From the NCBI GenBank assembly GCA_964590075.1, contig CAZPXS010000003.1, forward strand, positions 1 to 64,000: 64,000 nt of DNA, read 5' to 3'. Both the position numbers and the translations under genes were made by a program. Within the stretch, counting starts at the first letter, position 1. The number at the start of each line of letters is the position of its first letter. The notes under the pieces are model-generated. The model searched no databases, was not told the origin of the DNA, and saw only the letters and a list, made by a program, of their open reading frames with translations. This document shows, piece by piece, positions 39,801 through 48,823 of the stretch. The stretch comes from JAGDVO01 sp964590075 [NCBI: uncultured Aquificales bacterium]. GTDB lineage: Bacteria > Thermosulfidibacterota > Thermosulfidibacteria > Thermosulfidibacterales.

Positions 39801-40916
39801 ATGCTTTTTGCTTTCAAGGTAAATAATGATGTTAGCAATGCTATAAAAGATTTCTCAAAAAGGCTGATAGATGAAGGCCACATCCTGGGAATAGTCACAA
39901 ACTTCAAGAACGAGAAAACCCTTAGTTATCATTACGCTATCACCAATGATACCAATGAGATAGATAGGTCCATACCTATAGCTCCAGTTATGCCGAACCA
40001 GGGAGCCAAAATACTATCGGATCTTACGAAAAAGGGAGGCTATACTAAAAAAATAGCTGCCATCCTTAGACCTTGCGAGGTAAGAGCCGCAAGAGAACTA
40101 TCTAAGATAAATCAGGTAGATTTAAAGAGCTTCCTTATAATTTCTTTTGACTGTCCCGGGGTGTATTCCTTTAAGAACTTCCTAAAAGAGAGCCATACAC
40201 TGGAGGAAGAGTTTTTCAAGAATTCAAACGCCTTCAGTATTCAGAATCCCAGATCGCTGTGTTCGATCTGTGAGGATCTTACTGGAAGACTTGCAGATGT
40301 AGAGGTGAAATATTTCGGTCTTGACAGTGTCTACTTCATAGCCCATAGTGACGAGGCAAAGGCCTTATTTAAGCAATTGGGAGTAGGAGAGGAAATAGAC
40401 GAGAGTCTAATAAATAGTGAGTTACTGGAAAATAGACTAAGGGGGATGAAAGAAAGTAAAAAAAACTTTTTAGAGAGTTTCTCACAATTCATAGGTTCTC
40501 CAGATAGCTTACTCTCTGTACTATCAAACTGTATAAACTGTCATAACTGTAGGAGTGTATGCCCCATCTGTTACTGTAGGGAGTGTTTTTTTGATTCTAC
40601 CGCCTTTAGAGTTTCACCGAATCTTTTTATAGAGAGGGCAAAGAGAAAGGGAGGATTGAGGTTTCTTCCGGATACCACTTTATTCCACCTTGGTAGGATG
40701 AATCACATGAGTTTTTCTTGCGTTGGCTGTGGGATGTGCGAGGATGCATGCCCGATGAACATCCCTGTTGGGAGAATTTTTAGCCTGGTCTCAGAAAGGG
40801 TAAGAGCGATCTTTAACTACAAGCCAGGAGAGAATCTCGATGAACCTCAACCAGTACTTACATTTAAGACCGAGGAGTTGGAGGAATTTGAAATCCCCTA
40901 TCTCGAATCATTATAA
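39801..40916 (+). CDS. FrhB/FdhB-like iron-sulfur flavoprotein of the Hdr cluster (copy 2)
   Basis: 371 residues, paralogous to the protein at 30070-31152. It shares PVMPNQGAKIL, LRPCEVRAARELSK, NCINCHNCRSVCPICYCRECFFDS and CVGCGMCEDACPMNIPVGRIF. The N-terminal third has diverged more than the cysteine region. It closes the Hdr cluster, 11 bases after the second MvhD. Its 3' end is only eight bases from that of the convergent cobT, with no obvious terminator. Confidence 0.75.
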   Translation: MLFAFKVNNDVSNAIKDFSKRLIDEGHILGIVTNFKNEKTLSYHYAITNDTNEIDRSIPIAPVMPNQGAKILSDLTKKGGYTKKIAAILRPCEVRAARELSKINQVDLKSFLIISFDCPGVYSFKNFLKESHTLEEEFFKNSNAFSIQNPRSLCSICEDLTGRLADVEVKYFGLDSVYFIAHSDEAKALFKQLGVGEEIDESLINSELLENRLRGMKESKKNFLESFSQFIGSPDSLLSVLSNCINCHNCRSVCPICYCRECFFDSTAFRVSPNLFIERAKRKGGLRFLPDTTLFHLGRMNHMSFSCVGCGMCEDACPMNIPVGRIFSLVSERVRAIFNYKPGENLDEPQPVLTFKTEELEEFEIPYLESL

Positions 40917-40924
40917 AACTTATA

Positions 40925-41986
40925 TTACACCTTCTTTTCTCTTGATACACCGACATCGTCGAAGGTAGCCATTTCGTTGTAGGCTTTAAGTGAAGCTTCT
41001 ATTATGCTCATCGCCAGAGCCGCTCCTGTACCTTCTCCCAGCCTCATATTCAGTCTAAGGATAGGCTCAAGATTCAGGTACTCAAGCTGTACTCTATGTC
41101 CCTTCTCCTCCGAGAGGTGTCCTGCAAACATGTACTCTCTCGTTAAGGGATTTACCTTATAAGCTATTAAAGCGCCAGCGGTTACGTTGAAACCATCAAG
41201 TACGATAGGCACTCTCATTTCCGCACAAGCCAAAATAGCACCCGCTATAGCTCCAATCTCAAAACCACCTACCTTTGATAGCACATCTATAGGATCATCA
41301 GGATCGGGCTTATGTAGATCTATGGCACCTCTTATAACCTCCACTTTCCTTTTAAGCATCCTATCGTCCACTCCTGTACCTCTACCGGTAACTTCCTCAA
41401 CACTTTTACCGGTTATTACGGATGTTACAGCGCTTGATGTGGTGGTGTTACCTATACCCATATCTCCAAGTCCAACTAGGTTATATCCGCCTTCAACAAC
41501 GAGTTTTTTAGTAACTTCATACCCTATCATTATAGATCTTATAGCCTCATCACGTGTCATGGCCGGTTCTCTCAGGAAATTTCTGGTTCCGCGGGATACC
41601 TTCATCGATATCAGATCCGGAATATCCCCGAAATCGTGGTCAACACCCACATCCACAACCTTAACCACCGATCCAACATGCCTCGCAAGTACATTTATAC
41701 CGGCTCCTCCTCTAAGGAAATTGTAAACCATCTGTGCCGTCACTTCCTTTGGAAATAGCGATACACCCTCTTCGACTATCCCGTGATCGGAGGCAAACAC
41801 AATCGAAAGTTTACCCCTTATCCTCGGAAAAGGCTCACCGTATATCAAAACAAGCCTCAAAGCTATATCTTCAAGCATCCCTAGACTACCCTTTGGCTTC
41901 GTAAGATTATCCAGTCTACCTCTCGCAATAGCCTCCAACTCATAACTAACGGGAGAAATACTAAACTCCTTCATAGTCACCACCAA
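40925..41986 (-). CDS. cobT: Nicotinate-nucleotide--dimethylbenzimidazole phosphoribosyltransferase
   Basis: About 353 residues. LTKPKGSLGMLEDIA, VDVGVDHDFG, GDMGIGNTTTSSA, LDGFNVTAGAL and the C-terminal RLGEGTGAALAM with catalytic E318 define CobT, which makes alpha-ribazole phosphate, the lower-ligand nucleotide of cobalamin. The start is unsettled between GTG and ATG codons in a TTG-GTG-GTG-ACT-ATG string behind GGAGG. It is divergent from the btuFCD-cob genes, completing the nucleotide-loop set with cobU and cobS. Confidence 0.93.
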   Translation of the reverse strand: MVVTMKEFSISPVSYELEAIARGRLDNLTKPKGSLGMLEDIALRLVLIYGEPFPRIRGKLSIVFASDHGIVEEGVSLFPKEVTAQMVYNFLRGGAGINVLARHVGSVVKVVDVGVDHDFGDIPDLISMKVSRGTRNFLREPAMTRDEAIRSIMIGYEVTKKLVVEGGYNLVGLGDMGIGNTTTSSAVTSVITGKSVEEVTGRGTGVDDRMLKRKVEVIRGAIDLHKPDPDDPIDVLSKVGGFEIGAIAGAILACAEMRVPIVLDGFNVTAGALIAYKVNPLTREYMFAGHLSEEKGHRVQLEYLNLEPILRLNMRLGEGTGAALAMSIIEASLKAYNEMATFDDVGVSREKKV

Positions 41987-42015
41987 CCTCCATAACCGAA
42001 GTTATTAAGTAATAC

Positions 42016-42043
42016 TTGAATTTGTTGTGATGAATTGTAATAT
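42016..42043 (+). promoter_or_regulatory. Candidate promoter for the btuF-cob operon
   Basis: TTGAAT (42016-42021), a 16-base spacer and TAATAT (42038-42043) lie in the 72-base gap between cobT and btuF. The start site would be only about nine bases ahead of the btuF ATG. The gap is far too small for a cobalamin riboswitch. Confidence 0.35.
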
Positions 42044-42058
42044 TATTTTGGCTTAAGG

Positions 42059-42973
42059 ATGCTTTCAATAGGGTACGTAAAAAAGTTAAGTTTAACTATA
42101 GGGCTTCTAACTCTACTATTTACCCTATCATCCTGCAATCGGAGTGTCTCCACTAAAGAGGAGGGGCTAACGGTTACCGATCTTATGGGTAGAAGGGTAA
42201 CTCTCCAAAAGAGACCACAAAGGATAGTCTCTTTGGTACCATCGGCAACAGAGATACTATTTGAAATAGGCGCAGGAGATAAAGTGATAGGAGTAACAGA
42301 GTTTGATACATATCCGGAGGAGGTAAAGAGGTTACCGAAGGTAGGGGGATTTAAAACCCCCAACTTAGAGCTACTGGTATCATTGAAACCGGACCTTGTT
42401 ATAATTTCGAGGATAATAGGTAAAGAGGTCGCTCATAAAATAGAAAGCTTCGGTATCCCCACTCTTGTGCTCGATTCTGAAAAGATAGATGATATGTTCT
42501 ACGTTATTGATACGTTGGGTAAAATCACAGGTAGGGAAAAGGCTTCAAAGGCACTTAAAGAAAGATTAGAAAGAAAATTCTCCTATTTTAGGAGTCTCAC
42601 CCATAACCTACCAAAGGTTAAGGTTCTACATATAGCAAGTATAAGGGAAAATTTCGTTGCAGGCAAAGGAACTTTTATAGATGAAGTGATAAGTATAGCA
42701 GGTGGTGAAAATGTTGTAGAGGCCAGAGGTTTTGTCAAGTTATCGATTGAGGAAGTCTTGAGGAAAAATCCAGATGTGATAATAACATCAACCCACGCAG
42801 GTAGGATAGAGGATTTAAGAAAGTTACCCGGTTACCGCGAAACAAACGCTGTGAGAAATAACAGGATTTGCATTATATCGAGCGACGATATAATAGCAAG
42901 ACCAGGGCCAAGGATTGTGCTTGGTATAAGGGAAGTTTTAAAATGTTTACATCCTGAACTGAAGTTTGAATGA
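42059..42973 (+). CDS. btuF: Corrinoid ABC transporter, substrate-binding lipoprotein (BtuF-like)
   Basis: 304 residues. A type II signal peptide ends in the lipobox LSSC with lipidated C26. The mature part has the BtuF/FhuD fold: TVTDLMGRRVTL, RIVSLVPSATEILFEIGAGDKVIGVTEFDTYP and a hinge helix near 145-165. It begins a btuF-btuC-btuD-cob run, so a corrinoid is the likely substrate; siderophore transport is the family alternative. AAGG directly abuts the ATG and no properly spaced ribosome site is seen, so initiation is unusual. Confidence 0.85.
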   Translation: MLSIGYVKKLSLTIGLLTLLFTLSSCNRSVSTKEEGLTVTDLMGRRVTLQKRPQRIVSLVPSATEILFEIGAGDKVIGVTEFDTYPEEVKRLPKVGGFKTPNLELLVSLKPDLVIISRIIGKEVAHKIESFGIPTLVLDSEKIDDMFYVIDTLGKITGREKASKALKERLERKFSYFRSLTHNLPKVKVLHIASIRENFVAGKGTFIDEVISIAGGENVVEARGFVKLSIEEVLRKNPDVIITSTHAGRIEDLRKLPGYRETNAVRNNRICIISSDDIIARPGPRIVLGIREVLKCLHPELKFE

Positions 42974-43953
42974 AGAGAAAAGATCTAGTCCTACTAAGTG
43001 CAACTATAAGTCTGTTTCTACTCGTTATAGTATCCCTATCCCTCGGTTCGGTAAGTGTACCTCCCAAATTCCTATTTAGAATCCTCACGGGAGAGGTTAT
43101 ACCTACCTATAGTGATATAATCCTAAAACTAAGACTACCTAGGATAATAGAATCCATCTTTGTCGGCATGGCTTTATCCATAGCGGGAGCCTTCTTCCAA
43201 GGTTTACTCAGGAACCCTATGGCTGAACCTTATATACTTGGCGTTTCCTCAGGTAGTGCTCTCGGCGCTACTATAGCAATCGTTACCAATCTCGGCGTAT
43301 TCGGCGTTAACATCCTATCCTTTTTAATTGGAATTGTAACAACCTTTTTTGTGTACTTTGTATCCCAGAGTTCCGGAAGAGTCTCCACCTATCTACTGAT
43401 ACTTGTTGGTGTTGCTACCAACTCCATGCTCTTTTCCATAATTTCGCTTTTAGCCTTTCTAAACCACGAGGAATTCGCCCAGGTTTTTCTCTGGATAATG
43501 GGAAGTTTCACACTCGTGGGTTGGCAGGACGTTATGGTATCGGTTCCTATAATAACCCTGGGATCTCTTGTAATGTATCTCTTTTCCAGAGATGTGAATG
43601 CCATTTTAACCGGCGAAGAAAGCGCGGAACATCTCGGTATAGATGTCGAAAAGACAAAGAGAATACTACTTATCATGGGTTCGATACTTACCGCAAGCTG
43701 CGTTTCCGTAAGTGGAATAATAGGTTTTGTTGGGCTCATAGTGCCCCATATATCCCGTATCATCGTGGGACCAGATAACAGAATACTGATTCCTGTGAGT
43801 GCTCTACTAGGTGCAAACGTCATGGTTTTCGCCGATCTCATCGCTAGGTTGATCATCAAACCTGGGGAAATGCCGGTCGGTATAATAACGGCCCTCTTTG
43901 GGACTCCCTTCTTCTTATACCTAATTTTAAAAAATAGAAGGAGTGAGCTATAA
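42970..43953 (+). CDS. btuC: Corrinoid ABC transporter, permease (FecCD family)
   Basis: 327 residues with about ten membrane helices. Signature stretches are LRLPRIIESIFVGMALSIAGAFFQGLLRNPMAEPYILGVSSGSALGA and SGIIGFVGLIVPHISRIIVGPDNR, of which the latter holds the L-loop contacting the ATPase. It overlaps btuF by four bases (ATGA) and btuD by 11. The assignment to corrinoid rests on the neighbouring cob genes. Confidence 0.88.
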   Translation: MKRKDLVLLSATISLFLLVIVSLSLGSVSVPPKFLFRILTGEVIPTYSDIILKLRLPRIIESIFVGMALSIAGAFFQGLLRNPMAEPYILGVSSGSALGATIAIVTNLGVFGVNILSFLIGIVTTFFVYFVSQSSGRVSTYLLILVGVATNSMLFSIISLLAFLNHEEFAQVFLWIMGSFTLVGWQDVMVSVPIITLGSLVMYLFSRDVNAILTGEESAEHLGIDVEKTKRILLIMGSILTASCVSVSGIIGFVGLIVPHISRIIVGPDNRILIPVSALLGANVMVFADLIARLIIKPGEMPVGIITALFGTPFFLYLILKNRRSEL

Positions 43954-44731
43954 GTTGATACTGGAAGTTGAAAACCTCCATTTCTCCTACGGGAATAACG
44001 AGGTACTAAGGGGTATAAGTTTTAGCATAGAAAGACCGACGATCTTCGGCATAATAGGGGCAAATGGTAGCGGTAAGACTACACTGATAAAAAACATCTC
44101 CGGGTACCTGAGATCCAATAGTGGTATAGTGAAAATATTCGGTAAGGAGATAGAGAGATACACAAGAAAGGAGAGGGCTCAGATAATAGGTTACGTTCCC
44201 CAGGATATACCTTTTGACTTTGACTTTACGGCCTACGATATAGTCATGATGGGTAGACTCCCATACCTCGGTAGATTCCAGAGGGAAAGTAGCAAAGATA
44301 GGGATATAGTAAAGAAGGCTATGGTGACAACAGATACATGGGATTTTAGAGAAAAGACTCTGAGAGAGCTCTCGGGAGGAGAGAGACAGAGGGTATACAT
44401 AGCCAGAGCTCTTGCACAGGAGGCAAAAATTCTCCTGATGGATGAACCCGTAGCCCATTTAGACATAAGGTACCAACTCGAAATCCTATCAATAGTAAGA
44501 GACCTCGTTAAAAAGGGAATCACCTGTATCATTGTTCTACACGATATAAACCTCGCATCGCTATTCTGTGACGATGTTCTTATCTTAAAGAGAGGTAAAG
44601 TCCTAGTAAAAGGTAAGCCCGAGGATGTGATAAGGGAGGATATAATAAAAGAAGCCTTCAATATCGATGTCAAGGTTATAATAGAGGAAGAATCGAAAAA
44701 ACCGTTCGTAATACCGCTTAGGAAGGTTTAG
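43943..44731 (+). CDS. btuD: Corrinoid ABC transporter, ATP-binding protein
   Basis: 262 residues. Walker A GANGSGKTT near residue 38, signature LSGGERQRVYIARAL near 140, Walker B ILLMDEP and the switch His in CIIVLHDINLAS are all intact. GTG 43943 is only a base from the GAAGGAG site; TTG 43955 is an alternative start that would give MILEVENLHFSYG and a 12-base spacing. It overlaps btuC and is followed within five bases by cobQ. Confidence 0.9.
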   Translation: MSYKLILEVENLHFSYGNNEVLRGISFSIERPTIFGIIGANGSGKTTLIKNISGYLRSNSGIVKIFGKEIERYTRKERAQIIGYVPQDIPFDFDFTAYDIVMMGRLPYLGRFQRESSKDRDIVKKAMVTTDTWDFREKTLRELSGGERQRVYIARALAQEAKILLMDEPVAHLDIRYQLEILSIVRDLVKKGITCIIVLHDINLASLFCDDVLILKRGKVLVKGKPEDVIREDIIKEAFNIDVKVIIEEESKKPFVIPLRKV

Positions 44732-44735
44732 CACT

Positions 44736-46262
44736 ATGGCCTTGAAGATAATGATACAGGGCACAATGTCGGGAGTTGGTAAGAGCTTAATCACTACCGG
44801 ATTGTGCCGTATATTTAGGAACATGGGTTACAGTGTTTCTCCCTTCAAGGCCCAGAATATGGCCTTAAACTCCTATATTACAGTTGAAGGTCTGGAAATA
44901 GGGAGATCACAAGCCCTACAGGCGATGGCAGCCGGCATCGAACCTTCCTACAGAATGAATCCTATTCTTCTAAAACCGACCTCCAGTAGGAAATGTCAGG
45001 TTGTACTAAGGGGTAGAGTATTCGGTGACTATGAGTACTATAGGCCCTATGTTGATAGAGAATACATCCTTGCCATTATCAAAGAAGAACTCGAATATCT
45101 CGACAGGAATTTTGAGATAGTTGTCATAGAAGGTGCTGGTAGTCCAACGGAGATCAACATAAAGGAGAGAGACTTTGCCAACATGGTAGTTGCAAAGTTA
45201 GCCGGTAGTCCGGTTTTAATCGTAGGAGATATATATAGGGGAGGGGTTTTTGCATCCTTACTCGGCACGTATCTTTTACTCGAGGATGAAGAGAAAAAGC
45301 TCGTAGAAGGTTTCATAATAAATAAGTTTATAGGTAATCCCTCCATACTTAATAGAGGCATAAGGCAACTTAAAGAAATGACGGGAGTTGATACGCTCGG
45401 AGTGGTTCCTTATTTAGACATCCGGTTAGAGGAGGAGGATACGGTATCGAGTATATTTTCTGGTAAGATTAAATCCGGTTCCATAGAAGTAGCTATTCTT
45501 GTTCATCCCCATATATCAAACTATACCGATATAGAGCCACTCTTTTTCGTCCCAGATTTAGGCCTTAGATTTGTGAAGTATGGTGGAGAGATAGGTGAAT
45601 GCGATATACTCATAATACCCGGTACAAAAAACACCATAGATGACCTTGTAAAATTAAAGGAATCGGGAACGATCGATGAGATAAGATACCTTAGGGAAAA
45701 GGGGACAATTATAATGGGTCTATGCGGTGGATTCCAGATGTTAGGTAGGAATGTATCCGATCCGTACGGTGTGGAAAGTGAATTAGGATACATAGAAGGT
45801 ATTGGTCTACTTGACGTGGAAACCGTTATCATGAGGGAAAAGATCACGGCAAGAACAAAGGCCATAATAAATGAGAACCTCCCCGATTCCTTGAGTGACC
45901 TGAGAGGTATAGTGGTTGAGGGTTACGAGATCCATAAGGGGGTAAGTAGATTAGGTAAGGATGTCATTCCCTTCTCCTACATATTCGAGAGGAACCTAAG
46001 TTTAAATGAGAGATTCATATCAGATGGTGGAGTAAGCGAGGATGGACTGGTAATAGGAACCTATCTACACGGTATATTTGAAAATAGCGAATTTTTACAA
46101 AGACTGATAAATCTGGTAAGAAGGAGAAAAGGACTTCATCCGATAGAAAGGATAGAAGGTTACAGAGAGATAAGGGATAGGGAGATTGACAAACTCGCAG
46201 AAGTTATAAAAGAGTCCTGTGATATAGATAGAATACTAAAGATAATGGAGATATACGCTTGA
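44736..46262 (+). CDS. cobQ: Cobyric acid synthase
   Basis: 508 residues. An N-terminal dethiobiotin-synthetase-like ATPase (MIQGTMSGVGKSLITTGLCR and KAQNMALNSYIT) is fused to a class I-like glutamine amidotransferase with nucleophile C330 in MGLCGGFQMLG and a His in GTYLHGIFEN. It amidates adenosyl-cobyrinate a,c-diamide at b, d, e and g. It is followed by cbiB with a four-base overlap. Since no corrin-ring genes are in the window, this may serve either de novo synthesis or processing of imported corrinoids. Confidence 0.94.
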   Translation: MALKIMIQGTMSGVGKSLITTGLCRIFRNMGYSVSPFKAQNMALNSYITVEGLEIGRSQALQAMAAGIEPSYRMNPILLKPTSSRKCQVVLRGRVFGDYEYYRPYVDREYILAIIKEELEYLDRNFEIVVIEGAGSPTEINIKERDFANMVVAKLAGSPVLIVGDIYRGGVFASLLGTYLLLEDEEKKLVEGFIINKFIGNPSILNRGIRQLKEMTGVDTLGVVPYLDIRLEEEDTVSSIFSGKIKSGSIEVAILVHPHISNYTDIEPLFFVPDLGLRFVKYGGEIGECDILIIPGTKNTIDDLVKLKESGTIDEIRYLREKGTIIMGLCGGFQMLGRNVSDPYGVESELGYIEGIGLLDVETVIMREKITARTKAIINENLPDSLSDLRGIVVEGYEIHKGVSRLGKDVIPFSYIFERNLSLNERFISDGGVSEDGLVIGTYLHGIFENSEFLQRLINLVRRRKGLHPIERIEGYREIRDREIDKLAEVIKESCDIDRILKIMEIYA

Positions 46263-47209
46263 AGGTTTTACTTGCCTATATTCTCGATCTAGTCTTTGGA
46301 GATCCAAGATCCATTCCCCATCCGGTTAGAATCATAGGTTGGTTGATAAATCTTGAGGAAAGGGTAATAAGAGAGAGGTTTGATAAACCCTTGGAATTAA
46401 AGATAGCTGGCTTATTTATGGTGGTTACGGTGGTGGGAATTACTTTTTTCGCAACAAAACTACTACTTCATTTTGTAGGAATCTTTGGGAATACCTTCAA
46501 AGACTTAGTAGAGGTAATTCTGATATACACAACCATTTCCGTTAAGGAACTTGCTAAAGCTGGAAAAGAGGTTGCCGTAGCTTTAGAGTTGGGAGATATT
46601 GAACTTGCAAGAAGTAAACTCGCGGAGATCGTAAGTAGAGATACCTATAACTTAGAGGAACAGGATATTATAAGAGGAGCTATAGAAAGCCTAAGTGAAA
46701 ACATAAACGATGGGATTGTTGCACCTATATTTTATTCCTTTATAGGAGGAGCTCCTCTTGCAATGGCATATAAGGCCATAAACACGCTCGATTCCATGGT
46801 GGGATACAAGAAGGATATATATCTATACTTAGGTTACTTTCCCGCAAAAATAGACGATATAGCCAACTTCATACCGGCAAGGCTAAGTGGCATATTCATA
46901 GTCATATCAACCTTCATACTCGGCCTCAACTGGAGAAATAGCTTCAAGATCCTCATGAGGGATAGACTTAAACACGAGAGCCCAAATAGTGCCCACGGGA
47001 TGGCAGCGGTAAGTGGAGCTCTCGGTATCAGACTCGGTGGTCCCACCTCCTATAATGGGAGAATTAAGGAAAAGCCCTACATAGGTGACAAAACGAGAGA
47101 TATGAATGTGGATGATATATATGTCACAGCTAGGATAGTCTATGTGAGTTCCTTTGTAGCTATAATGGCATTCCTAATTATACAGAATCTATGGAGGCTA
47201 ATTATTTGA
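46259..47209 (+). CDS. cbiB: Adenosylcobinamide-phosphate synthase
   Basis: 316 residues, membrane protein with about five helices. LDLVFGDPRSIPHPVRIIGWLI at the N-terminus, RGAIESLSENINDGIVAPIFY, YKAINTLDSMVGYK and HESPNSAHGMAAVSGALGIRLGG are the family signatures. It attaches aminopropanol phosphate to cobyric acid. It overlaps cobQ by four bases and cobD by a TTGA junction. Confidence 0.93.
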   Translation: MKVLLAYILDLVFGDPRSIPHPVRIIGWLINLEERVIRERFDKPLELKIAGLFMVVTVVGITFFATKLLLHFVGIFGNTFKDLVEVILIYTTISVKELAKAGKEVAVALELGDIELARSKLAEIVSRDTYNLEEQDIIRGAIESLSENINDGIVAPIFYSFIGGAPLAMAYKAINTLDSMVGYKKDIYLYLGYFPAKIDDIANFIPARLSGIFIVISTFILGLNWRNSFKILMRDRLKHESPNSAHGMAAVSGALGIRLGGPTSYNGRIKEKPYIGDKTRDMNVDDIYVTARIVYVSSFVAIMAFLIIQNLWRLII

Positions 47210-48267
47210 GGGATAAAAGGTACGAACACGGTGGTAACATATACGATTACGATAGAGGGCTTATAGATTTTAGCTCAAATATAAATCCACTTGGTCCACC
47301 AACCTGGCTAAGGGAAATCATCGATAAGGTCGATCTAAGTACGTATCCCGACATACACTACAGAGAACTAAGGGAAAGCATAGGTAGATACGTTAACTAT
47401 CCTATGGAATACATAATACCGGGAAATGGATTGATAGAGCTTATATTTTTATTTGTTAGAGCTTTTAGAATCAGAAAACCCCTTATAGTCTCTCCAACCT
47501 TCATGGAATACGAAAGAGCTGTTCTTTTAAATGGAGGTAAACCAAGGTTTCTTAGGCTAAGGGATGATGATTCCTTTAAGGTAAACATATATGAAGTTAT
47601 GAATAGGATACCGGATGTGGACGGAATATTCATATGTAACCCAAATAACCCCACCGGTACGGCACTAAGGGTAGACGAGCTAAGGGCAATAATTGAAACC
47701 GCAAAATTATTCAATATCCCTGTGTTTGTGGATGAGGCCTTTATAGAGTTTATGTTGGATGAGAAGGACCATAGTGCGTTAAGTTTGGTCGATAATTTTG
47801 AAAACCTGATAGTCGCAAGAGCGATCACAAAGTTCTTTGCCCTTCCAGGCATAAGACTCGGGTATATAGTATCTCAGCCAAGTGTTATCGAGAAATTATG
47901 GCACTATAAGGAACCCTGGAGTGTCAACTCCATCGCAGTTGAAATAGGAAAACATATATTCGAGGATAAGGATTATATAGAAAAATCAAAAGAAACAATA
48001 TCCAATCTTAGAGAGGAATTTATCAGAGAACTATCGAAAATAGACAAAATAGAAGTTTTTCCGTCAACATGCAACTTTATTCTATTGAAACTAAAAAAAC
48101 TAAATTCAGCTATCCTAAAAACTAAATTGATAGAGAGAGGTTTTCTTATAAGAGATGCATCAACTTTCAGATACTTAAACAAAAAGTTCATAAGATTAGC
48201 CGTAAGAAAAAAAGAGGAAAATATTAAATTAGTTGAGACATTAAGTCAGATACTTAGGGAGGGTTAG
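47206..48267 (+). CDS. cobD: L-threonine-O-3-phosphate decarboxylase-like PLP enzyme
   Basis: 353 residues of fold-type I aminotransferase type. The N-terminus YEHGGNIYDYDRGLIDFSSNINPLGPP is the CobD hallmark. PNNPTGTAL, FVDEAFIEFM and the PLP lysine in ARAITKFFALPGIRLGY follow. It makes (R)-1-amino-2-propanol phosphate for CbiB. I choose TTG 47206 because TGGAGG lies eight bases upstream and the TTGA overlaps the cbiB stop; ATG 47191 lacks a ribosome site. HisC is the relative, but the N-terminal motif and position favour CobD. Confidence 0.9.
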   Translation: MRDKRYEHGGNIYDYDRGLIDFSSNINPLGPPTWLREIIDKVDLSTYPDIHYRELRESIGRYVNYPMEYIIPGNGLIELIFLFVRAFRIRKPLIVSPTFMEYERAVLLNGGKPRFLRLRDDDSFKVNIYEVMNRIPDVDGIFICNPNNPTGTALRVDELRAIIETAKLFNIPVFVDEAFIEFMLDEKDHSALSLVDNFENLIVARAITKFFALPGIRLGYIVSQPSVIEKLWHYKEPWSVNSIAVEIGKHIFEDKDYIEKSKETISNLREEFIRELSKIDKIEVFPSTCNFILLKLKKLNSAILKTKLIERGFLIRDASTFRYLNKKFIRLAVRKKEENIKLVETLSQILREG

Positions 48268-48268
48268 G

Positions 48269-48820
48269 ATGGTAACCCTTATAACAGGAGGGATTAGATC
48301 GGGCAAAAGTGACTTTGCGGTAAAACTTGCTCAAAAGTTAGGTGGAGATAGTGTCATTTATATAGCGACAATGAAAGCCATAGATGAGGAATGTTTAAAG
48401 AGGATAGAAAGGCATAGATCGAGTAGACCTAAGGCTTGGGCTCTTTTAGAGGCCTATAGAAACCTCGGGGATATCTTAAGAAACTATGATCATAAGGTTG
48501 TTCTACTTGATTGTATAACAAATCTAATCTCCAACATCATGATGGATGTGGATCTTACCTGGGAGGATGTGGACGAAAGAACGCTAATAGAGGTGGAGGA
48601 AGATATAGTAGGTGAGATAACGAATTTACTGAGGGTAAATAGTGAGCTATCGAAGAAACTCATAATAGTAACTAATGAGGTAGGAGCAACATTAGTACCC
48701 ATCACAAAGCTTGGTAGAATTTTCGTGGACTACATAGGTAAGGTGAACAAAATATTAGCAGAAAAGGCGGACGAAGTTTATCTTATGGTCTGTGGTATAC
48801 CTATCAAGATAAAGGGTTAG
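48269..48820 (+). CDS. cobU: Adenosylcobinamide kinase / adenosylcobinamide-phosphate guanylyltransferase
   Basis: 183 residues. P-loop GGIRSGKS at residues 7-14. The guanylylated histidine is H49 in RIERHRSSRP, with VVLLDCITNL and IIVTNEVGATLVP completing the fold. It converts adenosylcobinamide to the GDP derivative and so allows salvage as well as de novo assembly. It starts one base after cobD. Confidence 0.93.
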   Translation: MVTLITGGIRSGKSDFAVKLAQKLGGDSVIYIATMKAIDEECLKRIERHRSSRPKAWALLEAYRNLGDILRNYDHKVVLLDCITNLISNIMMDVDLTWEDVDERTLIEVEEDIVGEITNLLRVNSELSKKLIIVTNEVGATLVPITKLGRIFVDYIGKVNKILAEKADEVYLMVCGIPIKIKG

Positions 48821-48823
48821 CTA

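Noticed and set aside
30070-40916. Canonical MvhADG-HdrABC or FloxABCD-HdrABC complex
   Set aside because: No MvhA/MvhG or Flox subunits are encoded in the cluster, and the two FrhB-like proteins, GltD insert and double HdrA are not part of those complexes.
41987-42058. Cobalamin riboswitch upstream of btuF or cobT
   Set aside because: The divergent gap is only 72 bases and shows no B12-box-like sequence; only a weak promoter fits.
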